Notes under the pieces: generated by a model | Databases searched by the model: none | Told to the model about the DNA's origin: nothing | The model's input: the letters and a program-made list of their open reading frames with translations, nothing else | In this document: positions 25,313 to 33,017 of the stretch, piece by piece | Layout: the number at the start of each line of letters is the position of its first letter | Position numbering within the stretch: position 1 is the first letter of the stretch | Translations under genes and position numbers: made by a program | NCBI GenBank assembly: GCA_012735245.1 | Contig: JAAYHU010000029.1 | Location: forward strand, 66,327-102,645 | Direction of reading: 5' to 3' | DNA from: Tissierellia bacterium | GTDB lineage: Bacteria > Bacillota > Clostridia > Tissierellales > Tissierellaceae | DNA length: 36,319 nucleotides

Positions 25313-25494
25313 ATAGGACTTTGGTGTGAAATGACATTATAATTGATTAACTACTTCCAATTTTTTACTTAATTAGATAAAATAATAAATAAATTGAGTT
25401 TGTAAAATTATTTTTTTGCTAGTTTCGAAACTTTTGTAGAAAAATGATATCAACTGTAGTAAGATGAAAAATAAAAGTACTTGGAGTGGATGTT
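25313..25494 (+). promoter_or_regulatory. AT-rich control region of the flagellar operon
   Basis: This 182-base stretch carries no gene. It must hold the promoter of the flgB-led operon unless transcription reads through from codY. Best candidates are TTGTAG (25434-25439) with TAGTAA (25457-25462) at 17 bases, and TTCCAA (25355-25360) with TAAAAT (25378-25383) at 17 bases; both are weak. A 12-base perfect palindrome, AGTTTCGAAACT (25421-25432), sits just before the first candidate and could be an operator. I find no good sigma-D (TAAA / GCCGATAA) match and only a poor CodY-like match. Confidence 0.4.
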
Positions 25495-25896
25495 ATGAGA
25501 CAGGTATTTAACAATATAGATTTTTACAAAAAGGCCTTAGATGGTATTAGTTTACGGAATACTGCTATTTCTCATAATATAGCTAATGCCAATACTCCCA
25601 ACTATAAGCGAAAAGTTGTAGTTTTTGAAGAGCAATTAAAGGCAGCCATGGAAAAAAGACAGGTTTCCCTTAGGACAACCCATGAAAGGCATATAGGAAA
25701 TAGAAAAACTAGTTTTCAACCCAGAATCTTAGAGGACAGGTCTCTTTCCTATAGGCCTGACGGGAATAATGTCAATATTGACACAGAAGCAGCTGACCTT
25801 GCTAAAAATCAAATTATGTATAATGCCTTGATAAACCAAGTAATAGGCGAATTTGAAAAGATAAAAAATGTCATTACAGAAGGGAGTAAATATTAA
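25495..25896 (+). CDS. flgB: flagellar basal-body rod protein FlgB
   Basis: This 133-residue rod protein has the family pattern ALDGISLRNTAISHNIANANTPNYKRKVV near the N-terminus and ends in NALINQVIGEFEKIKNVITE. FlgB forms the base of the flagellar rod with FlgC, FliE and others and is exported by the flagellar type III system. A GTG at 25486 extends the frame, but the ATG at 25495, eight bases after GGAG, fits the family. It is the first gene of the flagellar operon, right after codY as in Bacillus. Its stop overlaps the flgC start by one base. Confidence 0.97.
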   Translation: MRQVFNNIDFYKKALDGISLRNTAISHNIANANTPNYKRKVVVFEEQLKAAMEKRQVSLRTTHERHIGNRKTSFQPRILEDRSLSYRPDGNNVNIDTEAADLAKNQIMYNALINQVIGEFEKIKNVITEGSKY

Positions 25897-26336
25897 TGGG
25901 TATTTTTCGTTCAATTGATATTTCTACTACTGCTTTAACAGCAGAGAAAACTAGGATAGATATTATAGCTAAAAACATGGCAAATGCCAATACCACTAGG
26001 ACTACTGGTGGTACTCCTTACAGGAGGCAAATGGTAGTTTTTGAAGAAAACAAGCTTAATCCCTTTAGTAAATATTTAGATAAGCACCTTAATAGAATTA
26101 ATGGAAAAGGGGTAAAAATAAGTCGAATAGTAGAAGATGAATCTCCTTTCAAGCTAGTCTATGAGCCAGGACATCCAGATGCTGATGAGAATGGGTATGT
26201 AAGAATGCCTAATGTAGATATAATGAAGGAAATGGTAGACTTAATAAGCGCTCAAAGATCCTATGATGCAAATATAACCGCTATAAACACTTCAAAATCA
26301 ATGTTGATGAAGGCTCTGGAAATAGGAAGGAGGTAG
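25896..26336 (+). CDS. flgC: flagellar basal-body rod protein FlgC
   Basis: The 146-residue product has the rod-protein N-terminus (SIDISTTALTAEKTRIDII, then KNMANANTTRT), GTPYRRQMVVFEE, YEPGHPDADENGYVRMPNVD and the typical end MVDLISAQRSYDANITAINTSK. It forms the proximal rod together with FlgB. The ATG overlaps the flgB stop (TAATG) and follows GGGAG. The fliE ribosome site, GGAAGGAGG, is encoded in its last codons. Confidence 0.97.
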   Translation: MGIFRSIDISTTALTAEKTRIDIIAKNMANANTTRTTGGTPYRRQMVVFEENKLNPFSKYLDKHLNRINGKGVKISRIVEDESPFKLVYEPGHPDADENGYVRMPNVDIMKEMVDLISAQRSYDANITAINTSKSMLMKALEIGRR

Positions 26337-26341
26337 TATGA

Positions 26342-26635
26342 TTGAATATCAATAGAATAAACGAATACAATAATCTTCTTAACCTTAATAGTAATCTTAA
26401 AAATAGGGAAGACAGTATTAAATTTACTGACTTGTTAAAGGATGCTATAAATAAGGTAAATATGATGCAAATAGAAAGTGAAGAATATAAAAAAATGTTA
26501 GTTTTCGGAGAAGTGGACAACCTTCACGATGTTACAATAGCAGCAGAAAAAGCCAATATAGCTTTACAAATTACTATGAGCATAAGAAATAAAATTGTTG
26601 AAGCTTACAAGGAAATTATGAGGATTCAAATTTAG
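26342..26635 (+). CDS. fliE: flagellar hook-basal body protein FliE
   Basis: This 97-residue protein matches FliE, best seen in KFTDLLKDAINKVN, LHDVTIAAEKANIALQITMS and IRNKIVEAYKEIMRIQI. FliE joins the MS ring to the rod. The start is TTG at 26342, eight bases after GGAGG. An ATG at 26338 is nearer the ribosome site but its frame ends after five codons, so it cannot serve fliE and may act as a decoy that lowers FliE synthesis. Confidence 0.95.
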   Translation: MNINRINEYNNLLNLNSNLKNREDSIKFTDLLKDAINKVNMMQIESEEYKKMLVFGEVDNLHDVTIAAEKANIALQITMSIRNKIVEAYKEIMRIQI

Positions 26636-26660
26636 AAGCGGATAGAGAAGAGGTGTAATA

Positions 26661-28178
26661 GTGCAGGAAACTGTTAATAAATATATAGCAAAAATAACTG
26701 AATATTGGAAGTCCCTGGAAAAGAAGAAAAAGTTAGGAATAATTGTTACTAGTGTTTTCTCTTTTCTGGTTATAACTGCACTTATTATTACTTTGACTAG
26801 GACAAAGTATGAAGTTTTATATAGTAATTTGAGTTTAAAAGATATGGGTCAAATTACTGCAAAACTTGATGAAATGGGAGTTCCTTGGAAAAGCAGTGAT
26901 GATCAGAAGAGCATATTAGTACCAGCTGATATAAAAAATCGTGTAAAAATTGAATTAGCCACTTATGGCTTGCCAAAAGAAGGATATACATATATGGATG
27001 CATTTGAGGATATGACCTGGACCATGACAGATTTTGATAGGAAACAAAGGCTAAAAAAAGCAAAGGAAAGTGAATTAGCTTCAGTTATTTCTGAAATAGA
27101 TGGTATACATAGTGCTGAAGTATTTATAGATGAAAAGGATACAACAAACTTTGTATTAGATAGTGAAGATAATAAGACTACAGCATCAGTATTCATAGTA
27201 AAATCTGATAATAGGCAAATTTCAGCCGATAAAGTCAAAGCAATTAAACACCTTGTAGCAGGATCTATAAATATGAAACCAGAGGATGTTCGAGTAATAG
27301 ATGATGAAGGTAGGTTGCTGGGAGAAGATAACCAAGATAGTATTATTAATCAGGACTTGTTTTTAGTTAAACATAGCTTAGAAAATAGGATAAATGAGGG
27401 AATTAAAAGATTTTTAGAGAATATAGTAGGATATGGCAATGTAGATGTGATGTCTAGTGTCAAAATAAATATGGAAAGTGAAAAAACTACGATTTTGGAA
27501 TTTGCACCTCCAATTGAAGGAAATGAAGAGGGTTTGATCAGGTCTATTGAAGAAGTGGAAGAGCATATGGTTGGAGGTACTGGAGGCGGTGTGCCGGGAG
27601 TTGACCCTAATGTTGAAGACTATCAGACTTTTGATGATACTACTAGTCGTTATGATAGGGTCAGCAGAATTATTAATAATGAATTAAATGAAATAAACAA
27701 AGAAATTAGCAAGATTCCTGGTCAAGTAGAAAGCGTTACTGTAGCTGTGCTTATCAATAGTGATGCCCTGGTAGATGGAGAGATGACTCCTGAAAAAGAA
27801 AAAGAATTTGTGGATTTAATATACGCAGCCACAGGCTTAGATACTAAAAATGTTCAAGTAAAGGCAGAGAAATTTAGTACTAAAGGAATTGATAGGATAG
27901 ACGACGAGCCTTCAGTAAACTGGTTAGTTGTTGGAATTATTGCTTCAATATTGCTATTAGGACTAATTACTTTAATTATTTACTTACGAATAAGGGCTAA
28001 AAAAGCCACTGAAGCAGAGCTAGAAAAATTAATGGAAGAGAAAAATGCTATTGAATTAGAAGTAGCAGACTTAGACTTTGAATTTGAAGAATCTAAGATG
28101 AAAGCTCAAATTGATAGATTCGTTGAAAGAAAACCAGAATCTGTTGCTCAACTCCTTAAAAATTGGTTAAATGAATAG
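26661..28178 (+). CDS. fliF: flagellar MS-ring protein FliF
   Basis: The 505-residue product has a membrane helix near residues 25-45, ring-building domains (YEVLYSNLSLKDMGQITAKL, SILVPADIKNRVKIELATYG, VFIDEKDTTNF), a second membrane helix at about 420-445 and an acidic C-terminal tail that in this family binds FliG. It forms the MS ring in the cytoplasmic membrane, on which the switch and export gate assemble. The start is GTG at 26661 after GAGGTG. The central region holds a glycine-rich insert, VGGTGGGVPG, a normal flexible loop position. Confidence 0.97.
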   Translation: MQETVNKYIAKITEYWKSLEKKKKLGIIVTSVFSFLVITALIITLTRTKYEVLYSNLSLKDMGQITAKLDEMGVPWKSSDDQKSILVPADIKNRVKIELATYGLPKEGYTYMDAFEDMTWTMTDFDRKQRLKKAKESELASVISEIDGIHSAEVFIDEKDTTNFVLDSEDNKTTASVFIVKSDNRQISADKVKAIKHLVAGSINMKPEDVRVIDDEGRLLGEDNQDSIINQDLFLVKHSLENRINEGIKRFLENIVGYGNVDVMSSVKINMESEKTTILEFAPPIEGNEEGLIRSIEEVEEHMVGGTGGGVPGVDPNVEDYQTFDDTTSRYDRVSRIINNELNEINKEISKIPGQVESVTVAVLINSDALVDGEMTPEKEKEFVDLIYAATGLDTKNVQVKAEKFSTKGIDRIDDEPSVNWLVVGIIASILLLGLITLIIYLRIRAKKATEAELEKLMEEKNAIELEVADLDFEFEESKMKAQIDRFVERKPESVAQLLKNWLNE

Positions 28179-28190
28179 GAGCGATCTAAT

Positions 28191-29195
28191 ATGCAAAGAA
28201 GGAAATTTACAGGAAAAGAAAAAGCAGCGATTTTACTTATAGCCTTAGGACCACAGAAGTCTGCAGAGATTTTTAAACACCTCAATGAAGATGAAATTGA
28301 AGAGTTGACTTTACAAATTGCTAATATGAGAATGGTTTCTCCTGAAGAAAAGAAAATGGTTATAGAGGAATTTTATCAACTATGCTTGGCTCAAGAATAT
28401 ATATCTGAAGGTGGAATAAATTACGCAAAGGAAGTCTTAGAAAGAGCCTTAGGTTCAGAAAAAGCAAGGGAGATAATTAGTAAACTTACATCTTCCCTTC
28501 ACGTTAGACCCTTTGAGTTTATAAGAAAAGCTGATCCTAATCAGCTTTTAAACTATATACAAAATGAACATCCACAGACTATTGCTTTAATATTATCATA
28601 CTTATCGCCTTCTCAGGCAGGACAAATCCTTTCTAGTTTACCCTTAGAAAAACAATCTGATGTAATTAGAAGGATTGCAATTATGGACAGGACTTCACCT
28701 GAAGTCATAAGAGAAATAGAAGCCATCTTAGAGAGTAAGTTCTCAAATATTATAATTCAAGACTATACTACTACAGGCGGAATTCAATCTGCAGTGGATA
28801 TATTGAATGCTGTCGATAGGGGAACAGAAAAGCATATTTTAGAAGAACTAGATGTAAAGGATGCTGAATTGAGCGAAGAAATTAGAAGAAGGATGTTCGT
28901 ATTTGAAGATATAATAATACTAGATAATAGGAGTATTCAAAGGATTATTAGAGAAATTGACAATTCTCAATGGGCAATTGCTCTTAAAGGTGCAAGTGAA
29001 GAGCTTAAAGAAGTTATTTTCTCCAATATGTCTAAACGTTTAGCAGAGATGATAAAAGAAGATATAGAATTTATGGGGCCTGTTAGAATACGTGATATTG
29101 AAGATGCTCAACAAAATATCGTCAACGTCATTAGAAAGTTAGAAGAAGATGGTGAGATTATCACTCCAAGAGGAGGAGATGAGATAATTGTCTAG
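28191..29195 (+). CDS. fliG: flagellar motor switch protein FliG
   Basis: The 334-residue product has KFTGKEKAAILLIALGPQKSAEIFKHL at its N-terminus (given here in outline), the middle NEHPQTIALILSYLSPSQAG and the C-terminal torque helix region FEDIIILDNRSIQRIIREID with GPVRIRDIEDAQQNIV. FliG sits under the MS ring, interacts with MotA and turns with the rotor. GGAGCGAT precedes the ATG, 12 bases after fliF. Its end overlaps fliH by 8 bases, and AGGAGGAG within its last codons is the fliH ribosome site. Confidence 0.97.
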   Translation: MQRRKFTGKEKAAILLIALGPQKSAEIFKHLNEDEIEELTLQIANMRMVSPEEKKMVIEEFYQLCLAQEYISEGGINYAKEVLERALGSEKAREIISKLTSSLHVRPFEFIRKADPNQLLNYIQNEHPQTIALILSYLSPSQAGQILSSLPLEKQSDVIRRIAIMDRTSPEVIREIEAILESKFSNIIIQDYTTTGGIQSAVDILNAVDRGTEKHILEELDVKDAELSEEIRRRMFVFEDIIILDNRSIQRIIREIDNSQWAIALKGASEELKEVIFSNMSKRLAEMIKEDIEFMGPVRIRDIEDAQQNIVNVIRKLEEDGEIITPRGGDEIIV

Positions 29196-29955
29196 TATTA
29201 TAAAATCCTTTAGGCTAGTGGAAGTATCAACAGTAGAGTCCACTGAACAAAAGGCATCCATAAATGATGAAGAGATAAGTAAGATAATGGAAGATGTCCT
29301 AGCAAAAGCAAAGAAAGAATATGAATCCATTATCAATAATGCAAAGGCTGAATCACAAAAGATAATTGAAAATGCTGAAAACAAATATGAGGAAACGATG
29401 AATTCAGCCTATACAAGGGCACAGGAAATATTAACCCAATCTAAAGAAGAAGGGTACAAAGAGGGGTATGAAATTGGATACAATAAGGGCTATGAAAAGG
29501 GATATAGTGAAGGAAAGGAAAAATCCCAATTATTAATTGAAGAATCTCTAAAAATCAAGAACGACTACATACAAAAACGAAACTCATTATTAAAGGAATT
29601 GGAAAAGGATATTATAGAATTAGTCATATCCATATACGAGAAAGTTATTAACAAAAAAACTGAGGAAGATAATGAACTAATCATCTCCTTAGTATTAAGT
29701 GGGATAAAGAGCCTCGATTTAACAGATAAACTAACTATTATTTCTTCCAAAGAAGATTATGAAATATTAGAAATGGCAAGGCAGGAAATATTAGCAAAAT
29801 CAAGCTTTATTTCCGAGCTAGAAATTAAGTATGATGTATCACTGAAAAAAGGTGATTGTATCTTAGAAACTTCTAAGGGAAGTATAGATGTTAGTATAAG
29901 GAATCAATTGGAAGAAGTAAAAGAATTATTGACTTCAATATTAAACAATGAGTGA
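29188..29955 (+). CDS. fliH: flagellar export regulator FliH
   Basis: This 255-residue protein has a charged helical N-terminal half (AKKEYESIINNAKAESQKII), a GYxx glycine repeat (EGYKEGYEIGYNKGYEKGYS) and a C-terminal FliH/V-type ATPase E-subunit-like domain (DIIELVISIYEKVINKK, YDVSLKKGDCILETSKGSID). FliH binds and restrains the ATPase FliI and links it to the export gate. The start is TTG at 29188; upstream the frame is closed by a stop at 29185. It overlaps fliG and the fliI reading frame. Confidence 0.93.
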   Translation: MSSIIKSFRLVEVSTVESTEQKASINDEEISKIMEDVLAKAKKEYESIINNAKAESQKIIENAENKYEETMNSAYTRAQEILTQSKEEGYKEGYEIGYNKGYEKGYSEGKEKSQLLIEESLKIKNDYIQKRNSLLKELEKDIIELVISIYEKVINKKTEEDNELIISLVLSGIKSLDLTDKLTIISSKEDYEILEMARQEILAKSSFISELEIKYDVSLKKGDCILETSKGSIDVSIRNQLEEVKELLTSILNNE

Positions 29956-31285
29956 TAGTATGACAGAAACGATAGATTTAAGAAAATATATAAAGGCAGT
30001 TAAGGAAAAAAGGTTTATAAAATATACTGGTAAGATTACAAAGGTAACAGGGCTAACCATTGAATCGAATGGACCTATGGCTACAATAGGTGAATTATGC
30101 TATATTTACCCCCATAAGAGTAATAAGTCAATTTTGTCAGAGGTAGTGGGCTTTAAAGAGGATAAGATTTTGCTTATGCCCTTAGGTGAGATGGAGGGAA
30201 TAGCCAGTGGTAGTACTGTAATTGGCAGTGGTAAAAGTCTCAGAGTCAATGTAGGAGAGGAGTTAATTGGACGAGTTGTAGACGGCTTAGGGAACCCAAT
30301 TGATGGCTTAGGGCCTATTAAATCTGACAAGTACTATCCAGTTTTGAATTCACCTCCTAGTCCATTGAAAAGAAAGGTAATACGAGAACCACTTTCTGTT
30401 GGTGTAAAAGCTATCGATGGGCTGCTTTCTTGTGGAAAAGGTCAGAGGATTGGGATTTTTGCAGGTTCTGGAGTTGGCAAAAGTACCTTAATGGGTATGA
30501 TTTCTAGAAACAGCACTGCTGATGTAAATGTAATAGGCCTCATTGGCGAACGAGGCAGGGAAGTCAGGGAATTTATTGAAAATGACTTAACTGAAGCTGG
30601 ATTAAAAAAATCTGTAGTGGTTGTAGCAACATCGGATCAGCCTGCTCTTATAAGGGTCAAGGGGGCCCTGGTTACTACAGCAATAGCTGAATATTTTAGA
30701 GACCAAGGTATGAATGTGATGTTGCTTATGGATTCACTAACTAGATTTGCCATGGCTCAAAGAGAAATTGGACTAGCCATAGGAGAACCACCAGTGTCTA
30801 GAGGTTTTACCCCTTCTGTTTTTGCCATGATGCCTAAATTACTTGAGAGAACAGGAACCTCCGACAAGGGAACTATCACTGGCCTATATACGGTTTTAGT
30901 AGATGGTGATGATCTAACCGAGCCAGTAACGGATACTGCAAGGGGAATATTAGATGGTCATATTGTTCTCTCGCGAAAATTAGCAAACTCTAATCATTAC
31001 CCAGCAATTGATGTACTTGCTAGTGTAAGTAGGGTAATGCCAAATATAGTTTCTAAAGAACACCTAGAAATAGCAAATAGAATAAAGGATATAATGGCTG
31101 TATATAGAGAAGCAGAGGATTTAATAAATATTGGAGCATATAAAAAGGGTTCAAATAAGAAAATTGATATTGCAATTGACTTAATGGAAGATATTGAAAA
31201 CTTCTTAAAACAAGATGTTAAGGCTTCGCCAAGTTTTCAAGAGACTTTCAATATTATGAAAAACATCATAGATAAAATCCAATAA
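29948..31285 (+). CDS. fliI: flagellum-specific ATPase FliI
   Basis: The 445-residue product has RVVDGLGNPIDG, Walker A FAGSGVGKSTLMGMI (about residues 172-186), GLIGERGREVREFIENDL, LLMDSLTRFAMAQREIGLA and PKLLERTGTSDKGTITG, as in F1-beta-like FliI. It powers loading and unfolding of export substrates at the flagellar type III gate. The ATG at 29948 overlaps fliH by 8 bases but has no clear ribosome site; the ATG at 29960, preceded by GAGTGA, is an equally possible start. Either way translation is probably coupled to fliH. Confidence 0.97.
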   Translation: MSDSMTETIDLRKYIKAVKEKRFIKYTGKITKVTGLTIESNGPMATIGELCYIYPHKSNKSILSEVVGFKEDKILLMPLGEMEGIASGSTVIGSGKSLRVNVGEELIGRVVDGLGNPIDGLGPIKSDKYYPVLNSPPSPLKRKVIREPLSVGVKAIDGLLSCGKGQRIGIFAGSGVGKSTLMGMISRNSTADVNVIGLIGERGREVREFIENDLTEAGLKKSVVVVATSDQPALIRVKGALVTTAIAEYFRDQGMNVMLLMDSLTRFAMAQREIGLAIGEPPVSRGFTPSVFAMMPKLLERTGTSDKGTITGLYTVLVDGDDLTEPVTDTARGILDGHIVLSRKLANSNHYPAIDVLASVSRVMPNIVSKEHLEIANRIKDIMAVYREAEDLINIGAYKKGSNKKIDIAIDLMEDIENFLKQDVKASPSFQETFNIMKNIIDKIQ

Positions 31286-31305
31286 CTCCCTGGAGGTGAG
31301 TTACT

Positions 31306-31743
31306 TTGGCAGGATATACTTTCAAGCTGGAGAAATTGTTGAATTATAAAGAAAAAATAGAGGATATAAAAAAAGTAGAGTTTGCTGAAAGCAGCCAAAA
31401 ACTCAATATAGAAGAAGAAAGATTATTATATTTTAATAAGTATAAGGAAAGTCTACTAAATAAAAAAAAGGCTAAGAGTACAGCCAGTGTTGGCCAATAT
31501 AAACTATATAGCACTTATATAAATGACTTGTCCCAAAAAATAGAAAATCAAAAAAAGGCAGTTGAGGATGCAAAAGAAGAATTTAATAGGGCTAAGGAAG
31601 AATTGCTAGTAGCTATGAAGGAAAGGAAATCTTTTGAAAAATTAAAGGAAATTCATTATGAAGAATATTTGATGGATATGAAGAAAAGGGAAGAAAAATT
31701 AATAGATGGTATAGTAACTTATAAAACTAATACCCGAAAATAG
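31306..31743 (+). CDS. fliJ: flagellar export chaperone FliJ
   Basis: This 145-residue, lysine- and glutamate-rich coiled coil starts FKLEKLLNYKEKIEDIKKVEF and contains LSQKIENQKKAVEDAKEEFN, as in FliJ. FliJ resembles the gamma stalk of F1 ATPase and connects FliI to FlhA. The start is TTG at 31306, five bases after GGAGGTGAG. Its position right after fliI supports the identification, since sequence identity in this family is low. Confidence 0.9.
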   Translation: MAGYTFKLEKLLNYKEKIEDIKKVEFAESSQKLNIEEERLLYFNKYKESLLNKKKAKSTASVGQYKLYSTYINDLSQKIENQKKAVEDAKEEFNRAKEELLVAMKERKSFEKLKEIHYEEYLMDMKKREEKLIDGIVTYKTNTRK

Positions 31744-31754
31744 GGGGAAAGCTT

Positions 31755-32987
31755 ATGGATTCAGCAAATATCAATGAAACTAAAAAAAGAAGTCCTAAAT
31801 TAAGATTTCTCATTATATTATTAATTGTTTTATTGCTAATACCAATAAGTATTTTAACGCTATTTTATAATTTGAATCAAACTTTTAAAAGAAATGCAAA
31901 TGAATTTTTGTCAAAGATGCCTGGGGCTGTAGGCAACTATTTTGCTAACATTCCTACTGAAATGGAAAGAAGAGAAAAAATCCAATATTTGTCTGAATAT
32001 TACTTAGAGCTAGATCCAAACACTGCAGCAGAAAAAATTTATATTTTAAAAAAAGATGATGAAAAACTCTATGTAGAATTAATAAAAAGTATGAATTCTA
32101 TTTCCTTTACTAAGACTGAAGAAATAATTAATAGAATTAGGAATATGGAATTGCGAAAAGACTTATTGTTTTCTGTATATGAAGAGGTCTTGAAAGAAGA
32201 AGAGGAAAAGTTCCTTTCGGAAGTAATTAGGATTGAAAATCAAGACATTATTTTATCCATTAGAGAAATCGAAAACAATTATAGCGATAGGGACTTCTTG
32301 AGAGTCCTAGAAGAAGTTAATATAGACACCCTTGGAGAAATCCTTTATTATGTCGATTCAGATTTACAAGATTATATTTTAAGTAGTTTCAATCATAGTA
32401 AGAAAAATGCAATATTAAGTGTTATTAATAGAAAGACTAAGGAAATCATCGATTTAGAAGAAATTGCCAAGGTATACGAAACTAAACCCATAGATGTTGC
32501 CATAGACATATTAGGAAATACAGATACATATTCCATGGACGAACTGGCTATTATTTTCAGCAACTTATCCGTATTAAAATCTTCCGAAATATTGTCAAAT
32601 GTAGAAGATGAAAACTTCATACAAGACTTGTTTTCAAGTATTATTAGGTATGAAGGGTTAAGAAATTCAGAATTGAATATTACCCAGAATATTAGCAAAG
32701 GAATAGAATTTTTCAATGAATATAGTGAAAAAATAAATGACCTGGTAATGATCTATGACAAGATGTCTCCCGAAAGGGTTGCTAAAATAGTAGAGAGTAT
32801 GATAGGCAATACAAATCCTATAGCCTCGCTTGAATTAGAAGAAGAAAACATATTAGAAATATCTGATAGAGATATAATCATAGACGTATTGTCAAAACTG
32901 AGAAAACAAAATCAATCTAGGATACTAGACTACATGGAACCAGAAACTGCATCACTTTTAACTAGGCTCTTAGCAAGTCCTAATTAA
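31755..32987 (+). CDS. MotE/YlxF-like membrane protein, enlarged
   Basis: This 410-residue protein has one membrane helix (about residues 17-40, LRFLIILLIVLLLIPISILTL in part) and a long non-membrane region. It lies between fliJ and fliK, the place of ylxF in Bacillus and of the MgtE-N-like MotE proteins. The C-terminal part (MIYDKMSPERVAKIVESM, then VLSKLRKQNQSRILDYMEPE) fits the MotE/MgtE-N pattern. Similar units appear earlier: YYLELDPNTAAEKIYIL (about 83) and VYETKPIDVAIDILGN (about 240). Known members are usually about half as long, so this one seems built from repeats. GGGGGAAAG precedes the ATG. Role is inferred only: a flagellar accessory or stator-associated protein. Confidence 0.7.
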   Translation: MDSANINETKKRSPKLRFLIILLIVLLLIPISILTLFYNLNQTFKRNANEFLSKMPGAVGNYFANIPTEMERREKIQYLSEYYLELDPNTAAEKIYILKKDDEKLYVELIKSMNSISFTKTEEIINRIRNMELRKDLLFSVYEEVLKEEEEKFLSEVIRIENQDIILSIREIENNYSDRDFLRVLEEVNIDTLGEILYYVDSDLQDYILSSFNHSKKNAILSVINRKTKEIIDLEEIAKVYETKPIDVAIDILGNTDTYSMDELAIIFSNLSVLKSSEILSNVEDENFIQDLFSSIIRYEGLRNSELNITQNISKGIEFFNEYSEKINDLVMIYDKMSPERVAKIVESMIGNTNPIASLELEEENILEISDRDIIIDVLSKLRKQNQSRILDYMEPETASLLTRLLASPN

Positions 32988-33017
32988 TAAAGATTACATT
33001 GAAAAGGAGGTGAGTTG

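Noticed and set aside
25404-25430. Sigma-D promoter for the flagellar operon (TAAA at 25403 with a CGA at about 25426)
   Set aside because: Only CGA of the GCCGATAA-type -10 element matches; not enough to call.
25350-25445. CodY-like sites upstream of flgB
   Set aside because: The best matches (around 25360-25375 and 25431-25446) have five mismatches to the 15-base consensus, which AT-rich DNA gives by chance.
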